Positions 1-10,739 of a stretch of 49,548 nucleotides of DNA are shown in pieces. Both the position numbers and the translations under genes were made by a program. The number at the start of each line of letters is the position of its first letter. Within the stretch, counting starts at the first letter, position 1. Under the pieces are notes generated by a model. That model did not search any database. It was not told the origin of the DNA and was given only the letters and a program-made list of their open reading frames with translations. Origin of the DNA: Priapulus caudatus (taxonomy: Eukaryota; Priapulida; Priapulimorpha; Priapulimorphida; Priapulidae); NCBI RefSeq assembly GCF_000485595.1, contig NW_014577130.1, forward strand, positions 101,951 to 151,498. The letters are read 5' to 3'.

Positions 1-724
1 TGGTAGTAAATACATTTCGTGTTTATTTACCTTTTTTTATTGAGACGTTTCAAGTGCCTGTGAGCACGAACACTCTTCGTGAACATTGCCAGTTTTAATC
101 TGGCGTTTTGAAAATAAATACGATATGTTTTCCAGTAATCACGGCAATGTACCCGGTACTTAGACTTAGTGCACTAACGATTTAAGAATAATTAGCTTCA
201 TGTAACTAACCACTCCAGATGTAAAATGCAAGAATGAATCGTGAATCCTATCGTAAGTCATTCACTCGGAGCAATAACCAATGCGCCGAACGACAGTTAT
301 GTCTTAAGGGCCGGACACACTAGGCGATTTTAATGCGATTTAATCGGGCAACTTTATCGCTCGATAATATCGCCCGATTCTATCGCGCGAGTCGAGTGGA
401 CACATCACGCGATTTAGTCGCGCAACTGAAATAATCGCCCGATAATATCAAAACGTTTTGCTCGATGCGATTGAATCGGGTGACTAAATCGGGCGACTAA
501 ATCGGTGGCGACTGACTGGACACATTAGGCAATTTTCACCGGACATTGAGTCGCCCGACAAAATTGCCTAGTGTGTCCGGATCTATAGGAACGGCTTAAA
601 CCCAGCCAGTTGCTGATTCACCGGCCTACAGAGTACAGTGCTACACTACAGTGACTACACACAGTCTGTAATACACTACACCACAGGCACTTGAAACGTC
701 TCAATAAAAAAAAGGTAAATAAAA
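1..724. repeat. Inverted-repeat (foldback) transposon-like element
   Basis: Arms at 21-62 and 682-724 are reverse complements over about 42 bases, with one extra A in the right arm's A-run. The arm motif includes TTGAGACGTTTCAAGTGCCT. A further copy of the arm starts at 863 in the same orientation as the left arm, so these ends occur repeatedly. No transposase-like ORF lies inside, so this is a non-autonomous element or a chain of them. A smaller element (311-580) is nested inside. The left boundary may lie outside the window. Confidence 0.7.
311..580. mobile_element. MITE with 21-bp terminal inverted repeats, nested
   Basis: The ends read CCGGACACACTAGGCGATTTT and, on the other strand at the right end, the same sequence with one mismatch (20 of 21). 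The interior of about 230 bases is built from repeated GATTTAATCG- and TCGCCCGA-like words and further GGACACA motifs, so it looks like an internally reiterated non-autonomous DNA transposon. No clear target-site duplication was seen. A second, indel-ridden copy sits near 8626-8935 as part of the duplicated noisy block. Confidence 0.75.
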
Positions 725-840
725 ACAATTTAAAGAGATTCTCTTATTCATGTTGTTTGTGCACAGCGCGGGCGTGCGGTGTACTTGCGTGTTGCAGATG
801 AGCATTTGACTGGCATTTACAGGTGATTATAGGCGAAATA

Positions 841-940
841 GAGTAGAGAAACATTAAGACTTTGGTAGTAAATACATTTCGTGTTTATTTACCTTTTTTA
901 TTGAGACGTTCCAAGTGCCTGTGCACTACACAGTGTCAGT
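841..940. repeat. Second copy of the 1-62 repeat end plus upstream module
   Basis: Positions 863-922 repeat 1-60 almost exactly (GGTAGTAAATACATTTCGTG and onward through the arm motif). The 40 bases at 841-880 recur inverted at 8006-8045 with about one mismatch, showing a family that inserts in both orientations. No coding potential. Confidence 0.65.
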
Positions 941-1864
941 AGTCAGTACACAAACTCTACGTACAATGTTACCGACACTGGCGAGGCAATGTATATAAAC
1001 AACTATAAATGAGGACACATGAGTAACAAATGCAACCATCAACTATTTGCTATAATAAGTGACTATAGACACAGCTTGCATAATATCTCTGCCTGACTTG
1101 AAGCATAACTTTCGAGCAAAATTCGAGACAATAAACTTGTTGTGTACATCCGCGCGACCTGTTCCACACATCCGATGACATCGCTAATAGTAATACTAAT
1201 AGTAATAGCTTGACTGGGAAGTTACGTGCTAAGGGACATGTGAACGCACTGACTGCACTTAATAAGTACTGCTAGTGACACTTACCGAGGTGAATAATCC
1301 ACTAGTAGTAGTAATGCCAATTCGAAATACGTGACACACAGCCAACGCCGAGTTACTTGTCAGCGTGCTTGACGAGCGTACGAACATATATGAACTAATC
1401 GTACAAGCGAAGCGCAGCGCCACCTAGAATCAAAATACTGAAATAACCAGCCCAGCGTAATGTTAGGTCGCCATGTTGAAGCGGTAGCGTTATGTACGAT
1501 TTAATTCATACCATCTAAAAAATACATGTGCCGTCATCTGCCATTTTACAGTGTGTGAAATAATACTTTCATTCATTCAGTTAATGTGTTCCTGACCACT
1601 GCTATTGACCTTGATGGCAATCCCTAAAACGCAAGGCATCCCATGGTGGAGAAAAATAGGAGAAGAAGCTTACGAAGTACAGAAACACATTTGCAAAGAA
1701 TTAGAAAAAGAAAATGATGATGGAGAAGAAGAAAAAGAAAAAAGGCCCAATTAAAAACAAATATTTTGGTTAGTGAATATTTCGTACCGTTTCACATAAC
1801 TGCAACAGTCAGTTCTAGTTTCTACCTATATCTGTCTCCCTGTCTATCCATCTAAGGCCCTATT

Positions 1865-2040
1865 TATCCATCCATCCACCCATCCACCCATCCATCCGTC
1901 CATCCATTTATCCATTCATCCATCCATCCATATCCATCCATCCATCCATCCATATCCATCCATCCATCCATTTATCCATCCATCCATCCATCTATCCATG
2001 TATCCATCCATCCATCCGCCTATCTATCTATCTATCCATA
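1865..2040. repeat. (ATCC)n microsatellite
   Basis: Roughly 175 bases of imperfect CATC/ATCC tetranucleotide repeat, grading into CTAT repeats after 2016. A short AT run follows at 2097-2115. Confidence 0.95.
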
Positions 2041-2115
2041 TACCTACCTATACTCCCTCTCACTATTTATCTATCTATGCATACATATATTTTATAATAT
2101 ATATATATATATATA

Positions 2116-4130
2116 CGAGTTATAAATTACTGTTACAAACATGTGAAACACTGAAATCTTTTCGATATTGACTTTTATCGGACGCTCTTCTTCTTATAGC
2201 CATTGTGTTCCAATAGGTGGCGCTTCCATGTTAACTCGGTGGTTTCCCCTGTGGTTTCCCTTCGCGCGGAAAACGTGACGCACGTGGTTTCGCACATGAT
2301 AGAGTTCAGAGCATACAAAATCAGCATAATATGGTTCAGAGCATAATATGGTTCAGAGCATATAAATCACCGTTGTAGCGCTGTTGTATATAATATTTCT
2401 ATTTCGGAGGTGTGTGTGGGGGGGGGGAATTCCTGCTAAATAAAATCGTGTGTAAAGTCATGTTGCTTGAGAAAATAGAGACCTTGGCTTAGCACTTTTT
2501 GCGTTGAGATGTGTCAATCTGCTTCATGCCGACCATTCGTTGAACACATTGTTGTAGTAAAACATTTCAGCTCATGAAAGTGCCTGGTTGCATGCGTGTG
2601 TGGCGGTCGCAAGTATTGTACGAAAGCTAGTAGCAGGTTCCCAGAGTCGTAGCCACCGCGGGGGAGTTGGTGGCAGGGGTGTGGCTGCTCTCCTGGGTTT
2701 TAGCGAAAAATAAAAAAATGTCTTATATATAACAAATAAAAAAATGGATACAATAAAACAGATAATAAAGCAGTAATAAGTAATATGAGGAAATTATGCC
2801 TTCGTCCCATAACACTGCATACTTTTTGCTTACACATGCTTTACTTCTTGAACCCGTAAAACTTATTACTTCGTCATTACCCAGGTGAAGAAATTGCATC
2901 CAACCCCCTAAAGTTGATCGGCCTACGGCCATGCACAGCTTGCGGTGAAGCCAGTACACACATAATCATGGAATAAAGGTAACCAGACGGGTCTGTCGCC
3001 AGTATTGTCTATACTCGTTCTTCTGTAGCTAGTAAAGGGACTATAGCGACCCAGCCACCGCGGATCGAGAGAGAAAAGCAGTGAACCTTACAAATAATTC
3101 ATGAATAATTAATCTTAAATAAGAAGCCCCATGTTCGAAAGTATGCGGACTCAACACTTAGCATGACGTACGAATAATTAATGATGAACATTAACAACGA
3201 TAATCACGTGGATAATTACATTATTTATATGAGCATATTTAATATGCATTCCTGCAGCAACCGTCTGAGCGATAGCCGTGAGTAGGCTATGTATGCAAGT
3301 AAGTCTAATCTCTCTGAATGAATGCATATGCCAGTCTGTCATTGACAGGGCGTTTGATCTCCGCTTATCATACGTTTTATATTTATATCTTCTCCTGCAC
3401 TTAATTATTCTTCCTGCTACACCACATTCATAAATTCATTATAAACGCATTAATTCTGTTAAAATTCATAATTTTCTTTGAAGAATCTCAATCTCATAAT
3501 AGCCTGTAGCCAAGCGTTGTAACCATGATTCATGATATATAATATATTCACTTAAACGTCACTAGCGCGTATACATAGATCTGTCTCGACAGGGCGCCAT
3601 TTTCACACGGTTATAATAGAAGATGAATTACTGAAGTAATAAGATGTTGCGGGATAACAGTGCGTGATGCAACATGCAGGACAAATTATAACAAATGACA
3701 AGTTCTATACACCCGTCTCTATTATTTACTAAATTACAGAAAGAAAAGCCGGGTGCGTGGGTAAGCCATTATTCGTGATGATGAAGCAGTGATAAACAAC
3801 TGGCCGCTTTAGAAATCTTGTGTTATTTTAATACTATATGTTTATTTCTGCTTTTGAAAGAAGGTAAGTAATCTTAAACAACGCCTATCATTTATGGCAT
3901 AAATTCCTAGAGGCATCCCAACACAATAAATAAGACTACGTAGTGTGACCAGGGACCGGTAATGGTTATCACATCGTTTGAACAAATGCGGAAGTTCTTC
4001 TGAGAAATGTTACGTCATAAAATGCAATATGTCTAAACTATAAACCATGTGGTGGAAGCTCTACCCAGCATATGCTGCAACCAACTGCTATCCAGACCAG
4101 GCAGACCTATAGATGTATATTCTATATAGC
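2116..4130. other. Intergenic, AT-rich, no gene recognised
   Basis: I see no exon with splice context or family similarity here. A short tandem duplication of about 18 bases occurs at about 2323-2360 (CATAATATGGTTCAGAG twice). The 78-residue minus ORF at 2723-2959 has no recognisable motif and ends in a hydrophobic low-complexity tail, so I do not call it a gene. Confidence 0.6.
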
Positions 4131-4133
4131 ACT

Positions 4134-4300
4134 CTACATAAAGCGATTCTAACGAAGACTAGAGTTCCTCTATGGAGACATAATATACTCAGGGGTGAAT
4201 AATGACAAAAAAAATTTTGAATAACGACAATTGTTTGTAATTATTCACCCGTGATATATTCCATATAAATACTACATAAAGGCACTCTAACGGGGTCTCC
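4134..4300. repeat. Direct repeats flanking a hairpin, 3' of the glycosyltransferase
   Basis: A hairpin is formed by GGGTGAATAATGACAAA (4192-4208) and TTTGTAATTATTCACCC (4233-4249), 16 of 17 bases paired, with weaker pairing outward. Related direct repeats (CTACATAAAG followed by TCTAACG) lie on each side near 4134-4155 and 4272-4292. It sits 55-115 bases past the stop codon of the minus-strand gene, so it would be in that gene's 3' UTR. It could be a small MITE or an RNA hairpin. Confidence 0.5.
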
Positions 4301-4304
4301 GCGG

Positions 4305-5732
4305 TCAGCTGCCGCTGGATGTGACTGCCGCTAACACCGTCGCAACGCGACGCAACAGTTCGTCCTTCCAGCGATACACCGTCGCGTCGACGACGGCCGG
4401 CGCCGTCTTGACGCAGTCGTGTCCGTCGTACTCGCAGACGCGATAGTGATGCAGCAGAGCGACGCCTTCCTCGACAATGCTGAACTGCCGACCGTCGGCG
4501 AACCGCCAAGGTAGATGGTTGCCCATGATCGTAACGTCGGCACCGCGTACGATGCACTTGGAGCGATTTCCGCGCGGCCACGTCTTCTGTGTGCGCTTGG
4601 TTTTCGCGAGCGTCGTCAGGTGCAGCGGCAGCGTCGCCGCCGCCGCGTCGTCGGGCCACTCGCTGTAGAAGAACGTGTTTCGGAAGCAGTAGGCACCGAC
4701 GTAGTAGGCGTCCTCTCTCACGGCCGTGAGCCGCCGCAGCAGCTGCGTGTAGTCGGCGTCGTCGGCGAGGTGGGGCACGATGAACTCGTCGACGTCGACG
4801 ACGACCTGGTACTCGTAGCGACGCTGATTGCGCAACAGGCAGTCGTTCAACGCCGCGAACATGTTCTCCGTGCGGATCTCCCGCTGCGACTTGATGTCGA
4901 GTTGCCATGGCAACACCTCGGCGACGCCGCGCTCGACGTAGTACTGTAGCAGCGCGGTGACGTCGGCGTTCACGCTGTGATTATAGAAGGTGAAGAACTC
5001 GGCGCCCATCGTGCGGTGGAACTCGACGAATTCGGCCAGTCGCAGCGTGTCGCCGTAGTTGTAGTGCAGCGGCTTGATGCACACCGAGAAGCGACCGTTA
5101 CGCGGCGCTGGCGTGTCGGCGTGCTTGTGCACGCGCGCGTAGTTACTCGGCGACGTGTCGTCGGCGTGTGACACGAGCGACACGGCGTTCGGCACGGGGT
5201 CGCGCGCGCGTAGGTTGCAGTCGAAGTAAATCGCCGTGTAGTTCATGTTCCAGTGTTCCATGATGAGCACAGAAGTCGCCCGCACGCCGGCCGTCACCGT
5301 GTCGTTGTACCACAGCACGCAGTAGAGCACCGGCCGGTGGCGGAACGAGGCGACGCCGACGACGGTCACACGGCGTTGTCCCCTCGTGTCGTAGTAAGCC
5401 GAAAACAGTCTCGTTTTGAACTGAGTGCCGTTGACTGGCTGCCAGAAATCCGTGACTCGGTTGGTGGGGTCCGGTTTTTTGTAGTTTTTGATGGGAGCAT
5501 GAACGGGATGCCTAGCGATCGCCACTTTCACCGTAGCATTTCTCACACGGGCGGGTGGCAGTCGTGGGTGCAGTTCCTGCTGCTTCACGCGCACTACTGT
5601 GGCGTGCGTTGTCGTTTTCTCGGACTCGACGGAATCGAGCGAAGAGAAGCGCCTCGCGACGATCATCAGTAAAAGACAGGCGACCATTAATGGCGCAATG
5701 CCACGAATATGGCGGCGTATGAACCTATGCAT
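4305..5732 (-). CDS. Glycosyltransferase family 92 (DUF23-type), type II membrane protein
   Basis: A single uninterrupted coding exon of 475 aa. Family 92 enzymes (Pfam Glyco_transf_92, including nematode GALT-1) transfer sugars, galactose in the studied case, onto glycans in the Golgi. Seen here: a short basic N terminus, one hydrophobic segment at about residues 12-26 (IAPLMVACLLLMIVA), a stem to about residue 100, and a catalytic region of about 213-436. That region carries FTFYNHSV (247-254), a metal-binding DxD-type motif VDVDEF (DVDE at 313-316) and HHYR (428-431). Six N-glycosylation sequons (N65, N101, N143, N164, N251, N390) fit a luminal protein. The first in-frame ATG is at 5732. 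The frame extends to GTG at 5759, but an in-frame TAG lies just before that, so ATG-5732 is chosen. The gene is far more GC- and CpG-rich than its surroundings. Acceptor sugar and exact subfamily cannot be told. Confidence 0.9.
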   Translation of the reverse strand: MHRFIRRHIRGIAPLMVACLLLMIVARRFSSLDSVESEKTTTHATVVRVKQQELHPRLPPARVRNATVKVAIARHPVHAPIKNYKKPDPTNRVTDFWQPVNGTQFKTRLFSAYYDTRGQRRVTVVGVASFRHRPVLYCVLWYNDTVTAGVRATSVLIMEHWNMNYTAIYFDCNLRARDPVPNAVSLVSHADDTSPSNYARVHKHADTPAPRNGRFSVCIKPLHYNYGDTLRLAEFVEFHRTMGAEFFTFYNHSVNADVTALLQYYVERGVAEVLPWQLDIKSQREIRTENMFAALNDCLLRNQRRYEYQVVVDVDEFIVPHLADDADYTQLLRRLTAVREDAYYVGAYCFRNTFFYSEWPDDAAAATLPLHLTTLAKTKRTQKTWPRGNRSKCIVRGADVTIMGNHLPWRFADGRQFSIVEEGVALLHHYRVCEYDGHDCVKTAPAVVDATVYRWKDELLRRVATVLAAVTSSGS

Positions 5733-5780
5733 GGCGCACGAGCAGGTCACAGGGATCACTGTGTCCTAAGAGCGAGACGA

Positions 5781-5800
5781 TCTGAAAAGAAAAGAAAAGA
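5781..5800 (-). other. Probable 3' splice site in the 5' UTR of the glycosyltransferase gene
   Basis: On the minus strand a pyrimidine tract ends in TTTTCTTTTCAG, with the exon beginning at 5781, 48 bases before the ATG. This is a textbook acceptor and implies at least one upstream non-coding exon. I could not identify the donor. The first exon and promoter would lie at higher coordinates. Confidence 0.6.
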
Positions 5801-5834
5801 AATTCACTATCGGTGGCAAAACATAGTGACACGT

Positions 5835-6960
5835 TTATTTGTGAGTTGTGGCGTAAGACGTGGATGTTATACTAACAGCTAGTTCTATAGTTAATTGGAG
5901 ATCTGGGATCTGGGAACTGCCCGCAAGAATGACTAGCGGTTCGGCGGGATTGTAGAAGCAATTGCAGTCATATAAATGGCCAAACGATGCATGAGCGGCT
6001 GCCATCGCTATTTCCCTGATGAGTTGGCGGGATGCGTACGGAGATTGTTCGTAATTTCTGACGGCCAATGACGTCACGAGGCGTCTGAGAGCACCCTGCG
6101 TTGCATGACAACGCGTAACGACACCCTCACCGCTTTCACTCATATATTACGTGTATGCAATAACTACGTGTATTGACCTTTGATCTGGTGGTTTCACCTG
6201 GTGCATGGCGCCTTAACAAGCATTCCGACCTTTATAGGCCCACTTGGCCATGCAGAGCTATACCAGAGGCGACATTACTCTTAATTGTTCCTTCTAAAAC
6301 TTATAATACACTATACTTGTTAGTTTCAAACATGTTAATCAGCATCGACAAAGACCTTCAGAACTATAGTTTCAAACATATATCATGACAGCGTATTTCA
6401 TTGCCAGTGGAAGCACGCATGTGCAAATTAATTGTAACCTATGTGGAACCCGACAAAATGGAGCTGGGTTGGGGTGGGGTAGGGATGTTGCGAGGCATCC
6501 GTTTGTATGTATCTGTAGACCATCTCTTCAGTGAGATACCAGCTTGTTATTGTCGTTCTAGTAATGCACACATGTTCCATTTACATTATATCATCCTGTG
6601 GATACTAGAGTAATAGGTGCGAAGCAATAGAAATGCAACCGATCCACCCCTGAATGTATTGGATATCCTATTGCAAACGTATAAAGGACATTTTTTATTT
6701 GTTACTTGAACAGGTGGCATGAAGACAAGAGCATATCGAACGATTTATACGAAACACAACGGTGACCAAATTTTCGCGCCAGGGTTATTTTGGACAAAGC
6801 CCAATTGTTGAGCACTACTGCTGATGAAAACTGGTTTTCAAAATAACATGCGCTGGCTGACGCAGTTTCTTGTAGGATATAAAAGTTTAGGTGCCATATT
6901 TGTAACCGAAGCTGGCTGTATATGAGGTGAGGGGAACAAGAGAACACGAACGTGTTATAT
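5835..6960. other. Intergenic or 5' UTR intron, no gene recognised
   Basis: The longest frame is a 102-residue minus ORF (5835-6143) with no recognisable domain. It could overlap an upstream UTR exon of the glycosyltransferase but nothing proves that. The rest is ordinary AT-rich sequence. Confidence 0.5.
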
Positions 6961-6963
6961 ATA

Positions 6964-7095
6964 ATGTATACCCACGCATGCACACACGCTCGCACACACG
7001 CTCGGACGCACGCACGCACGGACGCATGGACGCACGCACGCACCGACGCACACACGCACTTATATTACATCGTACATTACATTACATTACATCAC
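6964..7095. repeat. CACG/GACG minisatellite and ATTAC repeat
   Basis: Alternating CGCACACA, CGGACGCA and CGCACGCA units run to about 7060, followed by ATTAC repeats (about 7072-7092). Similar GACGCACG runs occur inside the dispersed repeats at 7215-7260, 7925-7950 and 30247-30290, so this block may derive from that family. Confidence 0.85.
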
Positions 7096-7138
7096 ACACG
7101 CGTATATATATATAATATATATTACCATGAAACGAGAT

Positions 7139-7402
7139 AAGGTCAAGATACTCCCGGGCAATTACCCACCCCCCCACGTCCCGAATATCGTGACCGTACG
7201 TAGAGCGGTTAAGATTTGTGCCCAACTGTTGACGCACGAACAGACGCACGCACGCTCATGCGATTCCAAAATAGTTAAATGGATAAAGATAGAAAAATAC
7301 AGAAAACAGGTAAATAATCTAAAATCTGAACCATGGGATTCGATCCAAGGACCTTTGAGCCGTGACGCCTGTGCTGTAACCATCGGCTATCCAGGCTTAT
7401 TG
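7139..7402 (-). mobile_element. Probable tRNA-derived SINE with shared repeat body
   Basis: On the minus strand from 7396 to 7330 the sequence resembles a tRNA: GCCTGGATAGCCGATGGTTA looks like an acceptor arm plus A box, and GGATCGAATCC, about 40 bases later, looks like a B box. The acceptor stem does not close well, so it is not a functional tRNA. Below it (7139-7270) lies sequence shared with the repeats at 7860-7970 and 30240-30350, including GACGTGGG and CACGATATTCGGGACGT. I infer a SINE whose body recombined with, or inserted into, that family. Confidence 0.45.
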
Positions 7403-7470
7403 GCTTTCTAGATTATTGATGTGCCATGAATATGAGAACACTGTAACATCATTGAGGCAGTTCAGGAATC

Positions 7471-7998
7471 CATGTTTAACCCTCCTCTTGAGGGTCAAAA
7501 GGTTATCAGACACTTACTCTTCGCACGTCAGTGGAACGCACATTTCATGGTCCTTTCAATAAAGTGATAAAAATGGTAGGTCAGCGCTGAAACAAAAAAG
7601 TCTGATATGTCTGATATCTGACCTTTCCCCCACTGCCCTTTGACCTGTGACCTCCAATTTCGCACTGGTGATGGGTTTCCTGCCCATCACACTATACACC
7701 AAATATTAAGAGCAGAGGTCGAGCCGTTCAGATTTGTGCCGCAATTCCGTATTTCCTCCTATACCTTAAGTTAAGGGGGAAATATTCCCCCTCCGTTTAC
7801 ACATTTTGACCTTTGACCCTTGACCCCCAAATTGATCATCCTGAGTCCTTTTCACGGTCCCCCCCACCCACGTCCCGAATATCGTGACCATACGTCTAGC
7901 GGTTAAGATTTGTGCCCAACTGTTGACGGACGCACGGACGGACGGCCGGACAATCATGCGATTCTACAAGCTGCATCTGACTTCGTCAGATGAGCTAA
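7471..7998 (+). repeat. Dispersed repeat family A, copy 1
   Basis: This matches 30202-30762 in the opposite orientation along its whole length. Both ends are short palindromes: CCCTCCTCTTGAGGG near 7481 and CATCTGACTTCGTCAGATG near 7975. The interior has runs of TGACCT/TGACCC half-sites (7807-7826) and a GACGCACG run. There is no coding capacity, so it is a non-autonomous element of unknown class. Confidence 0.75.
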
Positions 7999-8005
7999 TA
8001 AATAC

Positions 8006-8045
8006 GAAATCTATTTACTACCAAAGTCTTAATGTTTCTCTACTC
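8006..8045 (-). repeat. Inverted clean copy of the 841-880 module
   Basis: These 40 bases are the reverse complement of 841-880 with about one mismatch. It marks the point where clean sequence gives way to the error-rich block. It may be the left terminal inverted repeat of the element whose other end appears at about 8220-8265. Confidence 0.7.
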
Positions 8046-8137
8046 TCGTTCCCCTATTATTGCCGACAATTTGCTGTAAATGTCGCCATATATAGTACAG
8101 TAGTATTAACTATTACACTATATATTTATGTGTCATT

Positions 8138-10190
8138 GTGCAGCAGCTAGCGTGCGGTGTACTTGTGTGTTGCAGATGAGAGATGGAACATTTGCCCGGC
8201 ATTTACCAGGTGATTATAAGGCGAAATAGAGTAGAGAAAGCATTAAGAACTTTTGTAGTAAATATCATTTCGTGTTTATTACCCCCTTTTTATTGAGAGC
8301 AAGTCGTTTCAAGTGAGGCCTGTGAGCAGCGAAACTCACTTCGTGAAACACATTGGCCAGTTTTAATCTGGCGTTTTGAAGATAGAATGACGCATTATTG
8401 TTTCCCAGTAATTTCCACGGGCAAATGGTTAGCGAGCAGGTATCTTGGCTAGACTTTAGTCGGGCACTACGGAATTTTGAAGATAATACATTAGCTTCAT
8501 GTAACTAACGCACTCGCATTGATGTAAAATGGCAAGAATGAATCGTGAATGCCTATCGTAAGTATTCACGAGATACGGAGCAATAACCAATGCGCCGAAC
8601 CGAGCAAGTTCAGTGTCTATAAGGTGCCGGACATCACTAGTGCGATTTTGAATGGCGAAGTTTAATCGGCGCAACTTGTATCGCCGAGATATCCCTCCGA
8701 CTTCGATCGCCGAGTCGAGTGGACACCATGCACGCTGATTTTAGTCGCGCAAACCTGAAATAAGTGCGCGCCGATAATATCAAGAACGTTTGCTGATGCC
8801 GTAATGAATCGGGTGACTAAATGGGCGGGCGGACTACAATCGTGGGGCGACTGACTGGACACATTTAGCAATTTTCACCCGGATCATCTGAAGTCCCCCT
8901 CCAGACAAAATTGCCTATATGCTGTGTCCGGATCTATAAGGAACGGCTTAAACCGCAGGCCAAGTGCGATTCACCGGCCTAGCAGAGTACAGTGGCTATC
9001 GACTAGCGTGACTACACACAGTCCTGCTAATAGCACTACAACGCAGCAGGCGACTTGAAAACGTCTCAAGTAAAAAAAAGTAATATAAAACCAATTTAAA
9101 GAGATTACTCTTAATTACAGTGTTGTTGTGCTGCACCCAGCGCGGTAAGCGTGCGGTGTTACGTGCTGCTGTTGCAGATCGAGCATATTGACTGGCATTT
9201 ACTGCAGGTGAATTAATAGGCGAAAATAGTCGAGTAAAGAAACGAGTTAAGAGCTTTAGGTCAGTAAACGTACATTTCGTGTTTCAGTTTAGCCGTTTTT
9301 TATGCAGACGTTGCCAAGTGCAGATGCACTAACTACCACAGTGTCAGGTAGTCAGTACACAAACATCTTACGTAACAATGTTACCACGGACAGCTGCGAG
9401 GCATCATGTATGATAAACAACAGATATAAAATGTAAGGACACACCGAGTAACGAAATGCAACCGAATACGGCAACCATGATTTTGCTATACGATAAGTGA
9501 CTAACGACAGACAGCTGTGCATAAAATATCGTCTGCCGTGAACTTGAAAGCAATAACTTTATGCGAGCAAAAAATTCGTAAGACTAAGTAAATCTGTATG
9601 TGTACACCGCGCGACCACGACCTGTTCCACCACATGCCGACTGACATCGCTAATTGGTACTAATACGGTAATAGCTTGACTGGGGAAGTTACGGTGGCTA
9701 AGGACATGTGAACGCACTGACGTGCACGTTAATAAGTACTGTGCGTAGTGACAGCTACCGAGGTGATAATCCACTAGTGAGTAGTAATGGCCAATTGCGA
9801 AATACGTGACCACACAGGCAAACGCCGAGTACTTGTCAGCGTGCTTGGACGACGCGTACGAACATATATGAACGGGCACATCTGATATGACTAATGCGGT
9901 AGCAAGGAAGGCGCGAAGCGCACCCTAGGAATCAAAATACAGCAATAACGCACCCAGGCCCGTATGGTTAGGTCCCCGATGTTATGAAGCGGTCACGCGT
10001 TGAGTGTATCGTGATTGTTAATTTCATACAATGCTAAAAAACATACATGTGTGCCGTCATCTGGGCCATTTTAACAGTGTAGTGAAATAATGACTTTCCA
10101 TATGCATTCAGGTTATATGTGTGTTTACGCTGACCACTGCTATTGACGCTTGATGGCAATTCCCTAAAAAACGCAAGGCCAACCATGGTG
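8138..10190 (+). repeat. Error-laden duplicate of positions 1-1648 (probable assembly artefact)
   Basis: From 8253 to 10190 the sequence follows 1-1648 in order and orientation, but is about 18% longer because single-base insertions are scattered throughout. 8138-8252 likewise follows 763-862. The insertions break every repeat word (nested MITE, inverted arms, downstream unique sequence) at an even rate, which does not look like evolutionary divergence. It ends exactly at the N gap on the words CCATGGTG (1641-1648 in the clean copy). No gene should be called here. Confidence 0.85.
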
Positions 10191-10283
10191 NNNNNNNNNN
10201 NNNNNNNNNNNNNNNNNNNNNNNNNNNNNNNNNNNNNNNNNNNNNNNNNNNNNNNNNNNNNNNNNNNNNNNNNNNNNNNNNNN
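10191..10283. other. Assembly gap of 93 N
   Basis: Unknown bases. ORFs translated through it are meaningless. The gap is followed directly by a CT repeat (10284-10313). Confidence 1.

Positions 10284-10313
<30 letters not shown>
10284..10313. repeat. (CT)n microsatellite at gap edge
   Basis: A perfect dinucleotide run abutting the N gap. It is a likely reason the assembler failed here. Confidence 0.95.
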
Positions 10314-10315
<2 letters not shown>

Positions 10316-10665
10316 GTTACTGAATGCGAGGCTCTTACGCCAATGTGACAGATTTTGGTGTAGAACGAGATGTTTTCTTCGCTGGAATAAAAAAAAGGAA
10401 AAACAGCAACATCGTAATTGTTTGAAGGCAGTAGACCGATGATCTGTCATCCTGCTTTGGCGATCGCGCCTCCTGGCGGTAAGCGAGGCGATACTGCATG
10501 GCTGCATGGTTTTCTATGCAAAATGTTGTTGGAAATACGAAGATGAACCGACTATTCGACTAACTCACGGCCTCAAAATTGTAGATATTTTGGTTTCGAT
10601 TTTGCGCCGACAGGCAGCGTCACCGTATATCATAATGTTTGAGTACATTACGTATATCTGCGGGG

Positions 10666-10672
10666 CGTGTGT

Positions 10673-10739
<67 letters not shown>

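Noticed and set aside
4189-5672. Several long overlapping frames on both strands across the glycosyltransferase
   Set aside because: They arise because the gene is GC- and CpG-rich; they are Arg-rich with no family similarity.
5733-5759. N-terminal extension of the glycosyltransferase to 484 residues
   Set aside because: The extended frame begins at GTG, not ATG, right after an in-frame TAG and beside a splice acceptor. The first ATG is at 5732.
5835-6143. 102-residue minus frame upstream of the glycosyltransferase
   Set aside because: No motif, no similarity I recognise and no splice support; length is within chance expectation.
6964-7060. Regularly spaced repeat array with possible system function
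   Set aside because: Ordinary degenerate CACG minisatellite, with related runs in the dispersed repeats nearby.
7330-7396. A functional tRNA gene on the minus strand
   Set aside because: The acceptor ends do not pair and the B box is off consensus; a SINE head fits better.
10034-10507. 157-residue frame with a run of unknown residues
   Set aside because: It is read through the N gap and a CT repeat.
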